Source: JBOHDX01 sp050700835 (GTDB taxonomy: Bacteria; Actinomycetota; Actinomycetes; Propionibacteriales; Nocardioidaceae). From it: 64,000 nucleotides of DNA. Every line of letters starts with the position of its first letter. Position 1 is the stretch's first letter. This document shows, piece by piece, positions 17,458-26,138 of this stretch. The notes below the pieces were generated by a model. That model made no database searches and was not told where the DNA came from. It saw only the letters and a list, made by a program, of their open reading frames with translations. Location of the stretch: assembly GCA_050700835.1 (NCBI GenBank), contig JBOHDX010000015.1:1-64000 (forward strand), written 5' to 3'. The position numbers and the translations under genes were made by a program.

Positions 17458-17463
17458 TAGCGT
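17458..17463 (+). promoter_or_regulatory. probable -10 element, leaderless start
   Basis: TAGCGT is followed by seven bases and then GTG, exactly as at the paralogous gene 9522-9773. This supports a leaderless transcript. Confidence 0.5.
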
Positions 17464-17470
17464 TGATCCC

Positions 17471-17734
17471 GTGACGCACCCGGTGGCTTCTGAGCATCGC
17501 GAACTTCACCGCCAGGGCGCGATCGAGGGTGGTCGGCTGCACCCGACCCTGGTTCCGGTCCCTGCCGGGACGTGCCACGCCGTCGCTCGCGATGGCGCCA
17601 CCACGTTCTGCGGCGTACCGACAGAGGCGCTGCAGTTGTTCCGCGAGCTGCACTTCGAAGCGATCCGCGTGGAGCTCCAGTGTGACGACTGCCGATCAGA
17701 CGTCGACCGGGTCGCAGCGCAGACCGTCAACTGA
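17471..17734 (+). CDS. small Cys-rich protein, family member 2
   Basis: This 87-residue protein begins VTHPVASEHRELHRQGAIEG and shares the family landmarks TCHAVARDGATTFCGVP and ELQCDDCRSDVDR. It is closest to the product at 9522-9773; the two align over nearly their whole length. The paired CxxC suggests metal binding. There is no other known domain. Confidence 0.75.
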   Translation: MTHPVASEHRELHRQGAIEGGRLHPTLVPVPAGTCHAVARDGATTFCGVPTEALQLFRELHFEAIRVELQCDDCRSDVDRVAAQTVN

Positions 17735-17851
17735 CTCGCGCCGTTGCCCTTGCTCGGTCCGCCGGGGCGAAACGCCTGACACGGGCCTCCCCGCCGTGCT
17801 GCACTCGGGATGGAAGGGATCTCTCGGACAGTCCCGTAAAGGCAGGATCGG

Positions 17852-19006
17852 ATGCGGCGCCGTTTCAACCCACCACCGAACTGGCCGCCGGCACCGCCTG
17901 GGTGGGCCCCGGGACGCAACTGGCGACCGGATCCTACCTGGGGCCCCGCACCGCCGGGGTGGCCGCTGTGGGTGGATCAACCGGCGGATCGACGGGGCCG
18001 CCGGTGGACCAGTGCACCGATGGTCTCGCTCGCCCTGCTGGTGTTCTTCCCGGTCGGCCTGGCGTTGATGTGGCGGGGCCGGGTGTGGAGCCCGCGGACC
18101 CGTTGGGCGGTCACTGTCACGGCGGTCGCCCTGACCGGGCTGCTCGGCGCGGCGGTGCACCCGCCGGCCACGACACCGCAAGCCGCCAGTCGCAACAGCG
18201 CCGCGACGCACCCACGCGTCACCCGGTCGCATCCGGCCACGACCCGGTGGAGGCATTCCCCGACCCGCAGGGCGGCCGCTCGGCGTCGCAGTGTCCCAGT
18301 CCGGCGGCCGGCCACCCATCCGGCGCATCCGCGTGGTGCCCGGTCGGTGGGCACGGGAGATCGGCTGCTCCTGGCCGGCGCGGTGGTGCTGCCGAACGGT
18401 GTCCGCACGCCAGGCGCGATCAACCCCGCAGTCACCCAGGCCAACATCGGGACCACCATCTGCCGGACCGGCTACACCGACACGATCCGGCCGTCGTCGA
18501 GCTACACCACCGGGCTGAAGGAGCAGCAGCTCGCGACCGGCTACGGGTACCGAGGCCAGACCTCCACCGGCGACTACGAGGAGGATCACCTGATCTCCCT
18601 CGAGTTGGGCGGCTCAGCGTCGTCCCCGAGCAACCTGTGGCCGGAGCCGTACTCCGCGGCAGACGGGGCCCGGGTCAAGGATCTGGTCGAGAACCGGCTG
18701 CACGACCTGGTCTGCTCGCGCCAGGTGTCGCTGGCCACCGCCCGACGAGCCATCGCCACCAACTGGTGGGCGGCCTACCAGCGCTACGGCGGGGCAGGCG
18801 TGCCGCAGGTGTGGAACGGCAGCTACGGAGGGGCAGCGGGTGGTTCGCAACCGGGTTCGACCCGTCCGACCGCGTCAGGATCGGGTACGCCATCCGGCGT
18901 CACCGCCAGGTGTGGCGACGGCACCTACTCCCACTCCCAGCACCGCTCCGGAACGTGCTCCTACCACGGCGGTGTCGCCGTATGGATCAATCCACCGGCG
19001 TCCTGA
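17852..19006 (+). CDS. membrane-anchored HNH-like / DUF3761 protein
   Basis: The 384-residue product is built from four parts. A Pro/Trp-rich cytoplasmic leader (repeats such as NWPPAPPGW) comes first, followed by two hydrophobic helices (about residues 57-75 and 84-103). An Arg/Thr/Pro-rich low-complexity stretch leads to a domain with DYEEDHLISLELGGSASSPS and NLWPEPY, which has the form of an HNH-type nuclease core. The C-terminal CGDGTYSHSQHRSGTCSYHG is a DUF3761 motif. The C-terminal part is likely outside the cell. The HNH reading rests on the DHLIxLExGG...NLWPEP pattern. Confidence 0.75.
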   Translation: MRRRFNPPPNWPPAPPGWAPGRNWRPDPTWGPAPPGWPLWVDQPADRRGRRWTSAPMVSLALLVFFPVGLALMWRGRVWSPRTRWAVTVTAVALTGLLGAAVHPPATTPQAASRNSAATHPRVTRSHPATTRWRHSPTRRAAARRRSVPVRRPATHPAHPRGARSVGTGDRLLLAGAVVLPNGVRTPGAINPAVTQANIGTTICRTGYTDTIRPSSSYTTGLKEQQLATGYGYRGQTSTGDYEEDHLISLELGGSASSPSNLWPEPYSAADGARVKDLVENRLHDLVCSRQVSLATARRAIATNWWAAYQRYGGAGVPQVWNGSYGGAAGGSQPGSTRPTASGSGTPSGVTARCGDGTYSHSQHRSGTCSYHGGVAVWINPPAS

Positions 19007-19067
19007 CCGGTCGGCGAGGCTGCCTGCCGGGCCCGTGCTGTTCGACCGACCCTTGCCTAGTCCCCGG

Positions 19068-19174
19068 CACCTCCGCGGCACCTCCACGGCACCTCCGCGA
19101 GATCACATTTAGGAGCGTCCCGAAGGCGGTACGGAGGTACCGAAATGTGATCTCGCGCCAACGTGATCTCGCGC
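19068..19174. repeat. short tandem repeat plus inverted repeat between converging genes
   Basis: Three near-identical 11-base units (GGCACCTCCGC type) occupy about 19068-19098. The sequence CGCGAGATCACATTT (19096-19110) is then mirrored by AAATGTGATCTCGCG (19143-19157), and GTGATCTCGCG recurs directly at about 19163-19173. Genes on both sides end toward this region, so it may act as a two-way terminator. The repeated unit looks like a dispersed element. Confidence 0.7.
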
Positions 19175-19203
19175 GGCGGGCGGTCGCGGCCGGTCGGGGC
19201 GGC

Positions 19204-20835
19204 CTAGTAGATGCCTGGTCCGGTCAGCTGGGTGGCGAAGGCGGTGTGCCCGCAGGAGGCCGTGTTGGTGGTGGCCGCCGTGCATCCCGGCGGGTTGGGG
19301 TTGTTGGCGTTGCCGACCCGGTGCTGGTCGTCGGTGTAGACGATCGAGGCAAGGCCGGTCAGTGGGCTAGCCGCGACGCCGAAGTCGTCGTACAGGTCCC
19401 GGTTCCCGGTGCAGGTCACCCCGCTCTCGCAGACACCGCCGTAGTGGTTGATCGGGCTCGCCGAGACCTGGGTGAAATGCGATCCGACGGTGGTCGCGTG
19501 CAGATCCTGCGCCAGGTACACGTGCCAAGCCGCGGACGCCGGGTAGTTGTCCGGGGTCTGGCCGGGCGCCGGGTTGTGCGAGGTGCCGTAGTACACGACG
19601 TCCAGCGCGCCCGCGTTGCCGGCGACGCCCCACGGGAAGATCGCGGTGTTCGCGGGCCGGCTGTTGATCCGGTACGGCCCCTTCCAGCTGCGGCCCCGGG
19701 TGGTGGAGAAGCTGTAGAACATGTTGTGGTTGTCGGTGAACACCGCGTACACGTTGCCCTTGCGGTCCACGGACACGTTCGGGAACTGGTGGTCGTAGCT
19801 CACATTGATGTTCGGGTTGGCGTAGATCAGGTGGTCAGTGAACGTCAGGCCACCGTCGGTGGACACGCCCAGGTACACCGCGTTGTAGCAGGTGAACCCA
19901 CCGCAGCCGACGTCGCCGGCCACGTCAGTGGGCCCAGCGAAGATCTGGTACAGGTTGTGGTTGCCGGCGGTGTGGTCGCCCTCGATGGTGTCGCGGGCGA
20001 TCGCGAGGTTGCCGATCGCGTTGTTCGCTACCAGGTACGGCGCATGCGAGGCGTCGATCGCGCTGCCGTGCTGGGGAAACGCCAGACCACCGTTGTAGTC
20101 GCAGTCCACCGAGATGTTCTGCACCGTGTCGTGGTAGGAGATGCAGACCTTGTCGCCACCCTCGAGGGGCAGCCCCAGCGGGCTTTGGTGGGAGTCGTCG
20201 GCCGCGATCCACTCCCGGTCGTCGCCGGCCATCTTCGCCGCCGCCGGCTGCAAGGTGAAGCTCGCCCCGCCGTCGGTGCTGTGCGACACCGCCACGTTGG
20301 CCAGGTTCAGGCTCGCCACGTACAACGGCACGAAGCCGCCGGTGCCTGCGTCGTCGCCCACCGCGAGGTCGGTGTCACCACCGGCCGGCGCGAACCCGGT
20401 GTTATTCGTCGACGATCCTGCGTTCGGCGACGTCAACGTGGTGTAGTGCTGGCCGCCGTCGGTGGACTTCCACGCCTCGGTGCCCCCGCCCAGACCGTTC
20501 TCGGACGAGGCGTAGAAAGTGCCCTGCTCGTCGGCCCGGATCGCCGGCTCGCCCGCGTCGTTGTAGCACACGGCCGGGCCCGCTCCCGGGCACCGGCTGC
20601 CCACGACCCCGCCGCCCTCCTGCACACCGAACGTCTTCAGACCGGCCGGCTCGAAGTTGGTGAACGAGAACCCGGTGCCGGTGCGCACCAACGCCGGGGC
20701 GTGCCCAACTCCGGTGGCGGGCGGAACGGTGGCCAGAGCCGCCGCCGTAGCCACGGCCAACGGAACAGCGGCGAGGACGAACAGGCTGCGGCGCCGGCGC
20801 GGACGGCGGGTGCGTGACGGGTACGAGGTGGGCAT
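19204..20835 (-). CDS. secreted sialidase-like (BNR) beta-propeller protein 1
   Basis: The 543-residue product has an Arg-rich N-terminus and signal peptide (RSLFVLAAVPLAVATAAALA). A propeller domain follows with Asp-box-like repeats, such as AWKSTDGGQHYTTL, SHSTDGGASFTL, GVSTDGGLTFTD and STTRGRSWKG. These fit the BNR/sialidase fold, but the catalytic triad of true sialidases was not seen. It is probably an exported binding or lytic protein. It is divergent from the paralog at 21103, with which it shares DDREWIAA and other blocks. Confidence 0.85.
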   Translation of the reverse strand: MPTSYPSRTRRPRRRRSLFVLAAVPLAVATAAALATVPPATGVGHAPALVRTGTGFSFTNFEPAGLKTFGVQEGGGVVGSRCPGAGPAVCYNDAGEPAIRADEQGTFYASSENGLGGGTEAWKSTDGGQHYTTLTSPNAGSSTNNTGFAPAGGDTDLAVGDDAGTGGFVPLYVASLNLANVAVSHSTDGGASFTLQPAAAKMAGDDREWIAADDSHQSPLGLPLEGGDKVCISYHDTVQNISVDCDYNGGLAFPQHGSAIDASHAPYLVANNAIGNLAIARDTIEGDHTAGNHNLYQIFAGPTDVAGDVGCGGFTCYNAVYLGVSTDGGLTFTDHLIYANPNINVSYDHQFPNVSVDRKGNVYAVFTDNHNMFYSFSTTRGRSWKGPYRINSRPANTAIFPWGVAGNAGALDVVYYGTSHNPAPGQTPDNYPASAAWHVYLAQDLHATTVGSHFTQVSASPINHYGGVCESGVTCTGNRDLYDDFGVAASPLTGLASIVYTDDQHRVGNANNPNPPGCTAATTNTASCGHTAFATQLTGPGIY

Positions 20836-21102
20836 CTGATGCTCCTAACAACGGCCCCCGTTGCGGTGGCACGCGCGGGCCGGCAGACCGAGCGGCGAAG
20901 GCGCTTCTCGGAGCCTAGATCCACCTGCGTCCTTCTGCACTTGCAAGAACTCGGCTGTCGGTCGCGCCCGCGCGGCAGGGCGCCGGGCGTGGACAGTCGC
21001 AGTCGGAGCCGCTGCCGACGCGTAACCCCACGGCCGTAGCCGCGTTGGTGCCTCACAGGTGGCCGATGTGGCTGCCGATGCCGGCCCTGGGAGGTCCTGC
21101 TC

Positions 21103-22512
21103 GTGCGTACTTCTGTGACATCTGCGCTGGTGGCGGCCGGCGCCTTGGTGGCTGCCGCCGCGATCCCGGCGGCGGCCGCGACATCACCGGCGGCCGCGAC
21201 ATCACCGGCAGGCACCGCATCGCCGGCGGGCACGGTCAGCGGCTTCGCCTACGGGCAGATGCAGTCGCAGTCAGTCGGACAGCCCGGTTGCGGTACGAAC
21301 ATCGCCGGTGAGCCGTCGATCCACGTGTCGAAGGACAATCTGGTGGGGCTCGGCTCCGAGGACGGCCTCGGCGGCGGCAGCGAGTACTGGCGAGCCACGC
21401 AGGTCGGCGGATCCGGCACCGCCGACGCATGCGGCCTGACGTACAGCGGACAACCAAACGCCACCGGAGGGGTCGGTGCGTCCGGCGGCGACATCGACAC
21501 GGCGTTCGCGCCGACGAAGTCGGCGGCTGGCACCTACCGGATCTACGTCGCCAGCCTCAACCTCGGCTCGGTGAACGTCGCCACCTCCACCGACAACGGC
21601 GCCACATTCACCCAGACCCCCGTGCAGGCGGGTCTGCCGGTCGATGACCGCGAGTGGATCGCCGCGTACGGTCCCGACACGAGCCTGCTCACCTTCCACG
21701 ACGTCGCGACGAACAACATCGACGTGCTGCGCTCGGTCAACGGCGGAGCCGCGTACACCCAGGTCTCCCAGGTGATCCCGGCCACCGACTACAAGGCCAG
21801 CAACAACGAGCTCGGCAACATCGTGATCGACCACAACAACCCGTCGGCTGGCGGCTTCTGGGCCTACCAGTCGTTCGTGGCACCCTCAAAGGACCCGGGT
21901 ACGAGCGGCAGCTCGCCCTACAACGAGGCTTTCCTCGGTGTGTCCTCCGACGGCGGCAGCACGTGGACGGACAAGCCGATCCCGTGCTCGACGTCCTTCG
22001 GCGCCAACGGCTTGGACCACAACTTCCCGAACGTCTCGGTCGCTCCCAACGGCACCCTGTTCTACACCGTCAGCAACGATCACGGCGTCTATGTGGCGAT
22101 GTCCTCCGACCACGGCACCAGCTGGACCTGCTCCGGCGCGGTCAGCACCAGTGCGCAGGCGATCTTCCCGTGGATCGTGGCCACCAGCGCCGGTGAGGAC
22201 CTCGTCTACTACGGCACCAACGGCACAGGTGCCAACGAGACCTGGTCGGTCTACTTCGCCCAGAATCTCCCCCAGTCCGTCTCCGGGTGGAGCACCTCGA
22301 CCTTGATGCCGGTGCATCAGGGGCAGGTGTGCGAGGGCGGAGTCAGCTGCACCGGCGGTCGCCAGCTGCTCGACGACTTCGGCATCGACACCGACCAGAG
22401 CGGCTGGGCCCACATCGCCTACTCACATGACTCCCCCGACCTCGGCGGAACCTCCACTTACACCGGCTATGCGGTGCAGCAGTCCGGCACCGCGGTCGGT
22501 CAGCCCAACTGA
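21103..22512 (+). CDS. secreted sialidase-like (BNR) beta-propeller protein 2
   Basis: The 469-residue product starts with a signal peptide and an Ala/Thr/Ser/Pro-rich segment encoded by short tandem repeats (21178-21240). A propeller follows with repeats such as TSTDNGATFTQTP, GVSSDGGSTWTD and MSSDHGTSWTC. DDREWIAA, DHNFPNVSVAPNG and IFPW blocks match protein 1, so the pair arose by duplication. The GTG start has GGAGG nine bases upstream. Function unknown. Confidence 0.85.
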   Translation: MRTSVTSALVAAGALVAAAAIPAAAATSPAAATSPAGTASPAGTVSGFAYGQMQSQSVGQPGCGTNIAGEPSIHVSKDNLVGLGSEDGLGGGSEYWRATQVGGSGTADACGLTYSGQPNATGGVGASGGDIDTAFAPTKSAAGTYRIYVASLNLGSVNVATSTDNGATFTQTPVQAGLPVDDREWIAAYGPDTSLLTFHDVATNNIDVLRSVNGGAAYTQVSQVIPATDYKASNNELGNIVIDHNNPSAGGFWAYQSFVAPSKDPGTSGSSPYNEAFLGVSSDGGSTWTDKPIPCSTSFGANGLDHNFPNVSVAPNGTLFYTVSNDHGVYVAMSSDHGTSWTCSGAVSTSAQAIFPWIVATSAGEDLVYYGTNGTGANETWSVYFAQNLPQSVSGWSTSTLMPVHQGQVCEGGVSCTGGRQLLDDFGIDTDQSGWAHIAYSHDSPDLGGTSTYTGYAVQQSGTAVGQPN

Positions 22513-22525
22513 CCCTTGACCACCC

Positions 22526-22564
22526 GAACGGGCAGGGCGCCGAGGTATGGCGCCGTGCCCGTTC
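22526..22564. terminator. bidirectional terminator
   Basis: A 16-base nearly perfect stem (GAACGGGCAGGGCGCC pairs with GGCGCCGTGCCCGTTC) and short loop lie between the ends of the convergent propeller gene and TMEM175 gene. Confidence 0.8.
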
Positions 22565-22573
22565 AGCCGTGGT

Positions 22574-23170
22574 TCATCGTGTCGGTTCGCGTCCTGGCTG
22601 CTCAAGGCCGCGTTCCAGTCGCCGATCCGGCACCAGCCACATCAGTGCCACCACGACGTACAGCGAGACCGACACCCAGCGTTCAACGAACGCGAGGGGA
22701 ATCGCGCTCGCGTAGACGAAGGGCGAAACCTTGCCTTTGACGTCACGGCCGATCGCCGCTGCCAACGCTGAGGTCTTTCCCTGTTCCGCGATGATCGTCG
22801 TCTGCAAGAGGTAGTAGGCGATCGCGGCCAGCAGCATGACGCCGCCGTACACCGCGGTCGGCAGCGCCGCGAAATGGTTCTCGCCCATCCAGCCGGTGAC
22901 GAAGGGGAACAACGACAACCAGAACAACAGGTGGAGGTTGGTCCACAGCACTGCCCCGTTGATGCGTTCGGTGGCCTGCAACAGGTGGTGATGGTTGTTC
23001 CAGTAGATGCCTAGATTGACGAAGCTCAGGACGTACGTGAAGAACACCGGCGCCAGCGGGCGCAACGAGCTCAGGCTTGACCCGGTGGGCACCCGCAGCG
23101 CGAGAACCATGATCGTGATCAGGATCGCGATCACGCCATCACTGAACGCCTCGACCCGGCCCTTGCGCAC
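22574..23170 (-). CDS. TMEM175-family (DUF1211) potassium channel-like protein
   Basis: The 198-residue protein begins RVEAFSDGVIAILITIMVLA, containing the FSDGVxAI hallmark of TMEM175 channels. Further hydrophobic helices follow (FFTYVLSFVNLGIYWNNHHH, LHLLFWLSLFPFVTGWMGEN). Bacterial members form tetrameric K+ channels with a single repeat, as here. GTG start. It follows the GNAT gene on the same strand by nine bases and may be co-transcribed with it. Confidence 0.9.
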   Translation of the reverse strand: MRKGRVEAFSDGVIAILITIMVLALRVPTGSSLSSLRPLAPVFFTYVLSFVNLGIYWNNHHHLLQATERINGAVLWTNLHLLFWLSLFPFVTGWMGENHFAALPTAVYGGVMLLAAIAYYLLQTTIIAEQGKTSALAAAIGRDVKGKVSPFVYASAIPLAFVERWVSVSLYVVVALMWLVPDRRLERGLEQPGREPTR

Positions 23171-23179
23171 GCAGTGAGG

Positions 23180-23722
23180 CTAGAGCCCTGTCACGGCACC
23201 CGTCGACGGATCGGCCGTTGCCCGGTCGGTGGCGGTTAGGTCGCGGGTGTACCACGTGCCTTCCTTGCCACCGAGGTCGGCCGGGTCTGCCGGGCCAGCC
23301 GGGACGAACCCGGCGTTGGTCAGCACTTTCCGAGACGCGGCATTCTCGCGGGAGGTGGCCGCCCTCAGTGTGTGCAGCGAGTATCGCGCCGCAGCCACTC
23401 GACACAACTCCCGGACGGCCGAGGTCGCGACGCCGCGACCGGCGACGTCCTGTGCGACCCGGTAGCCGAGCTCCGCAACACCGTCCTGCAGGAAGATCAA
23501 GTTGAACCGTCCGAGGACCGAGCCATCCTCGGTGACGAGCACATGGAAGGCGCCGATGCCGGCGTCCTGCTCGGCCAGCCGGGCGCTGTGCCGCTCGACG
23601 AACTGGTCGAAGAACTCATCGCCACGGTCGGAGATGGACGCAGCGAAGTAGGCGCGGTTCGTCCGCTCGAAGGCTAGAACCGCCGCGGCATGGTCGGCTG
23701 TCAGCCGCTGCAACTCAGGCAT
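23180..23722 (-). CDS. GNAT N-acetyltransferase, RimJ-like
   Basis: This 180-residue enzyme has strand 4 AELGYRVAQDVAGRGVATSA, including the acetyl-CoA-binding RxxGxAT pattern, and then LRAATSRENAASRKVLTNAG. That is the RimJ/RimL-like subgroup that acetylates amino or N-terminal groups. The acceptor is unknown. It is transcribed just upstream of the TMEM175-like gene. Confidence 0.85.
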   Translation of the reverse strand: MPELQRLTADHAAAVLAFERTNRAYFAASISDRGDEFFDQFVERHSARLAEQDAGIGAFHVLVTEDGSVLGRFNLIFLQDGVAELGYRVAQDVAGRGVATSAVRELCRVAAARYSLHTLRAATSRENAASRKVLTNAGFVPAGPADPADLGGKEGTWYTRDLTATDRATADPSTGAVTGL

Positions 23723-23940
23723 CGATCGACAGTACTACTCGCCAGATCAACCACACTCAGTGACTCGCACGACACAGTTAGCAATCTTGTTTAGATGCGG
23801 GTGAGCAGGGCTCGGTCAAACCGGTTCTACCGAGCCGCAGGGGCTTGATTTTTGGACTGGCGTGGCGCACATTGTCGAACGAAGCGGATCTTGTCCCGGG
23901 GCGGTCCGACCGTGGTTTTCGTACCGGGAAGGCGTCCACG

Positions 23941-24234
23941 ATGGCTGAGCACTCATCTCGGCGGAGTTTCCTTCGGCAGACCTCGCTAGGCGCGGCCGTG
24001 GTCGGTGTCGTCGCGACCAGCCCCGGCTTGCTGGCTGGAGCTGCGAGAGCCGACGACTCTGCGGACGCCGAACTCTCCCATGGTCCCTTGCACGCGGGTG
24101 CCCTGACGGTGTTCGTCCGGGACCACCGCACTGGGGAGATCGCCGTGATGGTGGGCGAGCGCGAGGTTGTCCACCACGACCGTGCGCTGGCTCGTCGACT
24201 GGCCCGAATCGCCGCCACGGCGGCACGGCCCTAA
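23941..24234 (+). CDS. small Tat-exported protein
   Basis: The 97-residue product begins with a twin-arginine signal, SSRRSFLRQTSLGAAVVGVV, cleaved near AGAARADD. The mature part of about 60 residues (GALTVFVRDHRTGEIAVMVG, EREVVHHD) has no recognised domain. Export of a folded product by Tat hints at a bound cofactor or a partner. It lies 56 bp before the DUF4331 gene and may share its transcript. GGAAGG is a plausible ribosome-binding site. Confidence 0.75.
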   Translation: MAEHSSRRSFLRQTSLGAAVVGVVATSPGLLAGAARADDSADAELSHGPLHAGALTVFVRDHRTGEIAVMVGEREVVHHDRALARRLARIAATAARP

Positions 24235-24290
24235 GGGCGCCGGTTCGGCGTTCGTACCTGAATCTCCGCCCCAGCCGAAAGAGGCACGTC

Positions 24291-25724
24291 ATGTCATCAC
24301 ACAGGGAAGCGCCAGGCATTTCCGGCGATCCGGCCGCCGACAATACCGACGTCTACGCTTTTGTCAGTCCGAAAGACCCCGACGACGTCGTTCTGATCGC
24401 CAACTTCGTGCCGTTGGAGGACCCCGGTGGTGGCCCCAACTTCTTCGAGTTCTCCGATGACGTCTTGTACGAGATAAACATCGACAACGACGGAGACGGC
24501 CGCGACGACATCAGCTACCAGTTCCGGTTCACCACCGAGGTGCGATTCCCCGACTCGTTCCTGTACAACGTCGGGCCGATCGAGTCGTTGGGGTCGACGA
24601 ACTGGAACCGCCGCCAGTTCGCGTCGGTCACCCGGGTCGACCACAACCGGGGAAGGCGCGAACGCATCGCAACCCACCTACCCTGCCCACCGTGCAACAT
24701 CGGGCCGTTCTCCACACCTGACTACGCCAAGCTGGCCGCACAGGCGATCCATCGGCTGCCGGGAGATCGCACCGTGTTCACCGGCCAGCGGGCCGAAGGC
24801 TTCTACGTCGACCTCGGCGCGATCTTCGACCTCGGCGACCTGCGGCCGTTCCAGAACCTGCACATCGGGTCGTCGATGCCCGCGGCACCAGGCATCAACG
24901 CGTCCAAGGCCAAGAACGTCCACTCCATCGTCTTGCAGGTCGACATGCGGGACCTGACCCACAACGGTCGCCGGCCCACCGACCCCACCAACCCCCGCTC
25001 CACCATCGGCGTGTACGCCTCGGCCAGCCGGCAACGGTCCCGGGTGCTCGACACCGACGGCACCGTCGTGAACGCAGGCCCCTTCGTCCAGGTGTCCCGG
25101 CTGGGCAACCCGCTGTTCAACGAGGTGATCGTCCCGCTGGCCGACAAGGACCGCTGGAACGCCACCGACCCGGCCGACGACAAGCAGTTCGCGAAGTACG
25201 TCGCCCACCCGGAGCTGGCCCGGCTGCTGCCCGGCCTGTACCCCGGCGTCTTCCCGCACCTTGCCAAGCTCAACAACTCCGGCAAGTCCCGCGCCGACCT
25301 GCTAGCCATCCTGATGACCGGGATCCCCGGTGGGATCATCCCCGGCTTCCAGAACTTCACCGGCACCACCCAGGCCGACCTGCTACGGCTGAACCTGGCG
25401 ATCCCACCCACCACCCACAAGCCCAGCAACCTGGGGCTGCTCGGGATGGACCCCGCGGGATTCCCCAACGGCAGACGCGTCTTCGACGACGTCACCACCA
25501 TCGAGCTGCGCGCCATCGCCGGACTGACGTACGCGCTGGTCGACCCGTCGTTCACACCCGACGCCGCCGCCGGCCTCATCACCCAGGGACTCACGTCCAG
25601 CAACACCGACGTCACAGCGGAGAACACCGTCCACTACCTGCCGGGATTCCCATTCCTCGGCACCCCTCACAGCGGCTTCTTCAACCCTGACGACAACAAG
25701 CCCGCGCCCCCGCCCCCACGCTGA
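24291..25724 (+). CDS. DUF4331 family protein
   Basis: The 477-residue protein starts SSHREAPGISGDPAADNTDV, the unmistakable DUF4331 opening. It continues with DVLYEINIDNDGDGRDDISY and a C-terminal region with VTAENTVHYLPGFPFLGTPH. No signal peptide is seen. AGAGG precedes the ATG. The family is widespread in bacteria without a defined function; genomic partners here are the small Tat protein upstream and a small conserved protein downstream. Confidence 0.9.
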   Translation: MSSHREAPGISGDPAADNTDVYAFVSPKDPDDVVLIANFVPLEDPGGGPNFFEFSDDVLYEINIDNDGDGRDDISYQFRFTTEVRFPDSFLYNVGPIESLGSTNWNRRQFASVTRVDHNRGRRERIATHLPCPPCNIGPFSTPDYAKLAAQAIHRLPGDRTVFTGQRAEGFYVDLGAIFDLGDLRPFQNLHIGSSMPAAPGINASKAKNVHSIVLQVDMRDLTHNGRRPTDPTNPRSTIGVYASASRQRSRVLDTDGTVVNAGPFVQVSRLGNPLFNEVIVPLADKDRWNATDPADDKQFAKYVAHPELARLLPGLYPGVFPHLAKLNNSGKSRADLLAILMTGIPGGIIPGFQNFTGTTQADLLRLNLAIPPTTHKPSNLGLLGMDPAGFPNGRRVFDDVTTIELRAIAGLTYALVDPSFTPDAAAGLITQGLTSSNTDVTAENTVHYLPGFPFLGTPHSGFFNPDDNKPAPPPPR

Positions 25725-25736
25725 CGTGGCAGCTCG

Positions 25737-26069
25737 ATGACCGAGAACAGTCAACTCGGGCCAAGCACCGACGGCACCGTCATGATCGACATCGGTGCCG
25801 ACAGGGGCGCCCTGATCATCGAGACCTCGCCGGTCCTTCTCCTCAGCGAGATCGAGATCAGCGCCAACGACACCCGGGCTGGCCCGACTGGCCCGCAGGC
25901 ACGGACTCACGTGGCCGTACGCGAGCGCCGTGGACGGTCCGCACCACGCTACGCCGCGGTGTTCCCCTCCCTGCCCGCCGGCGACTACACCGTCTGGGGA
26001 CTCGACGGCGACCCCGCCGGCACCACCACCATCTCCGGAGGTCGCATCACCCAGCTCGACTGGCGCTGA
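25737..26069 (+). CDS. conserved small actinobacterial protein
   Basis: This 110-residue protein reads TVMIDIGADRGALIIETSPV, then RTHVAVRERRGRSAPRYAAV and FPSLPAGDYTVWGLDGDPAG. The last part has the form of a small Greek-key or prealbumin-like strand set. It begins 12 bases after the DUF4331 stop, so it is probably in that operon. I recognise the pattern from other actinobacteria but no function. Confidence 0.7.
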   Translation: MTENSQLGPSTDGTVMIDIGADRGALIIETSPVLLLSEIEISANDTRAGPTGPQARTHVAVRERRGRSAPRYAAVFPSLPAGDYTVWGLDGDPAGTTTISGGRITQLDWR

Positions 26070-26138
26070 GCTCGACTGGCGCTGAGGGAGCGCGGTCAGG
26101 AGTCGGATCTCACGCTCCGCGGCACGCCGCTCCACAGG

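Noticed and set aside
17902..20817. 971-codon open frame on the plus strand
   Set aside because: It is antisense to the BNR gene and in another frame of the DUF3761 gene. Its translation is Arg/Gly/Pro/Val-rich without domains, as expected of GC-rich shadow frames.
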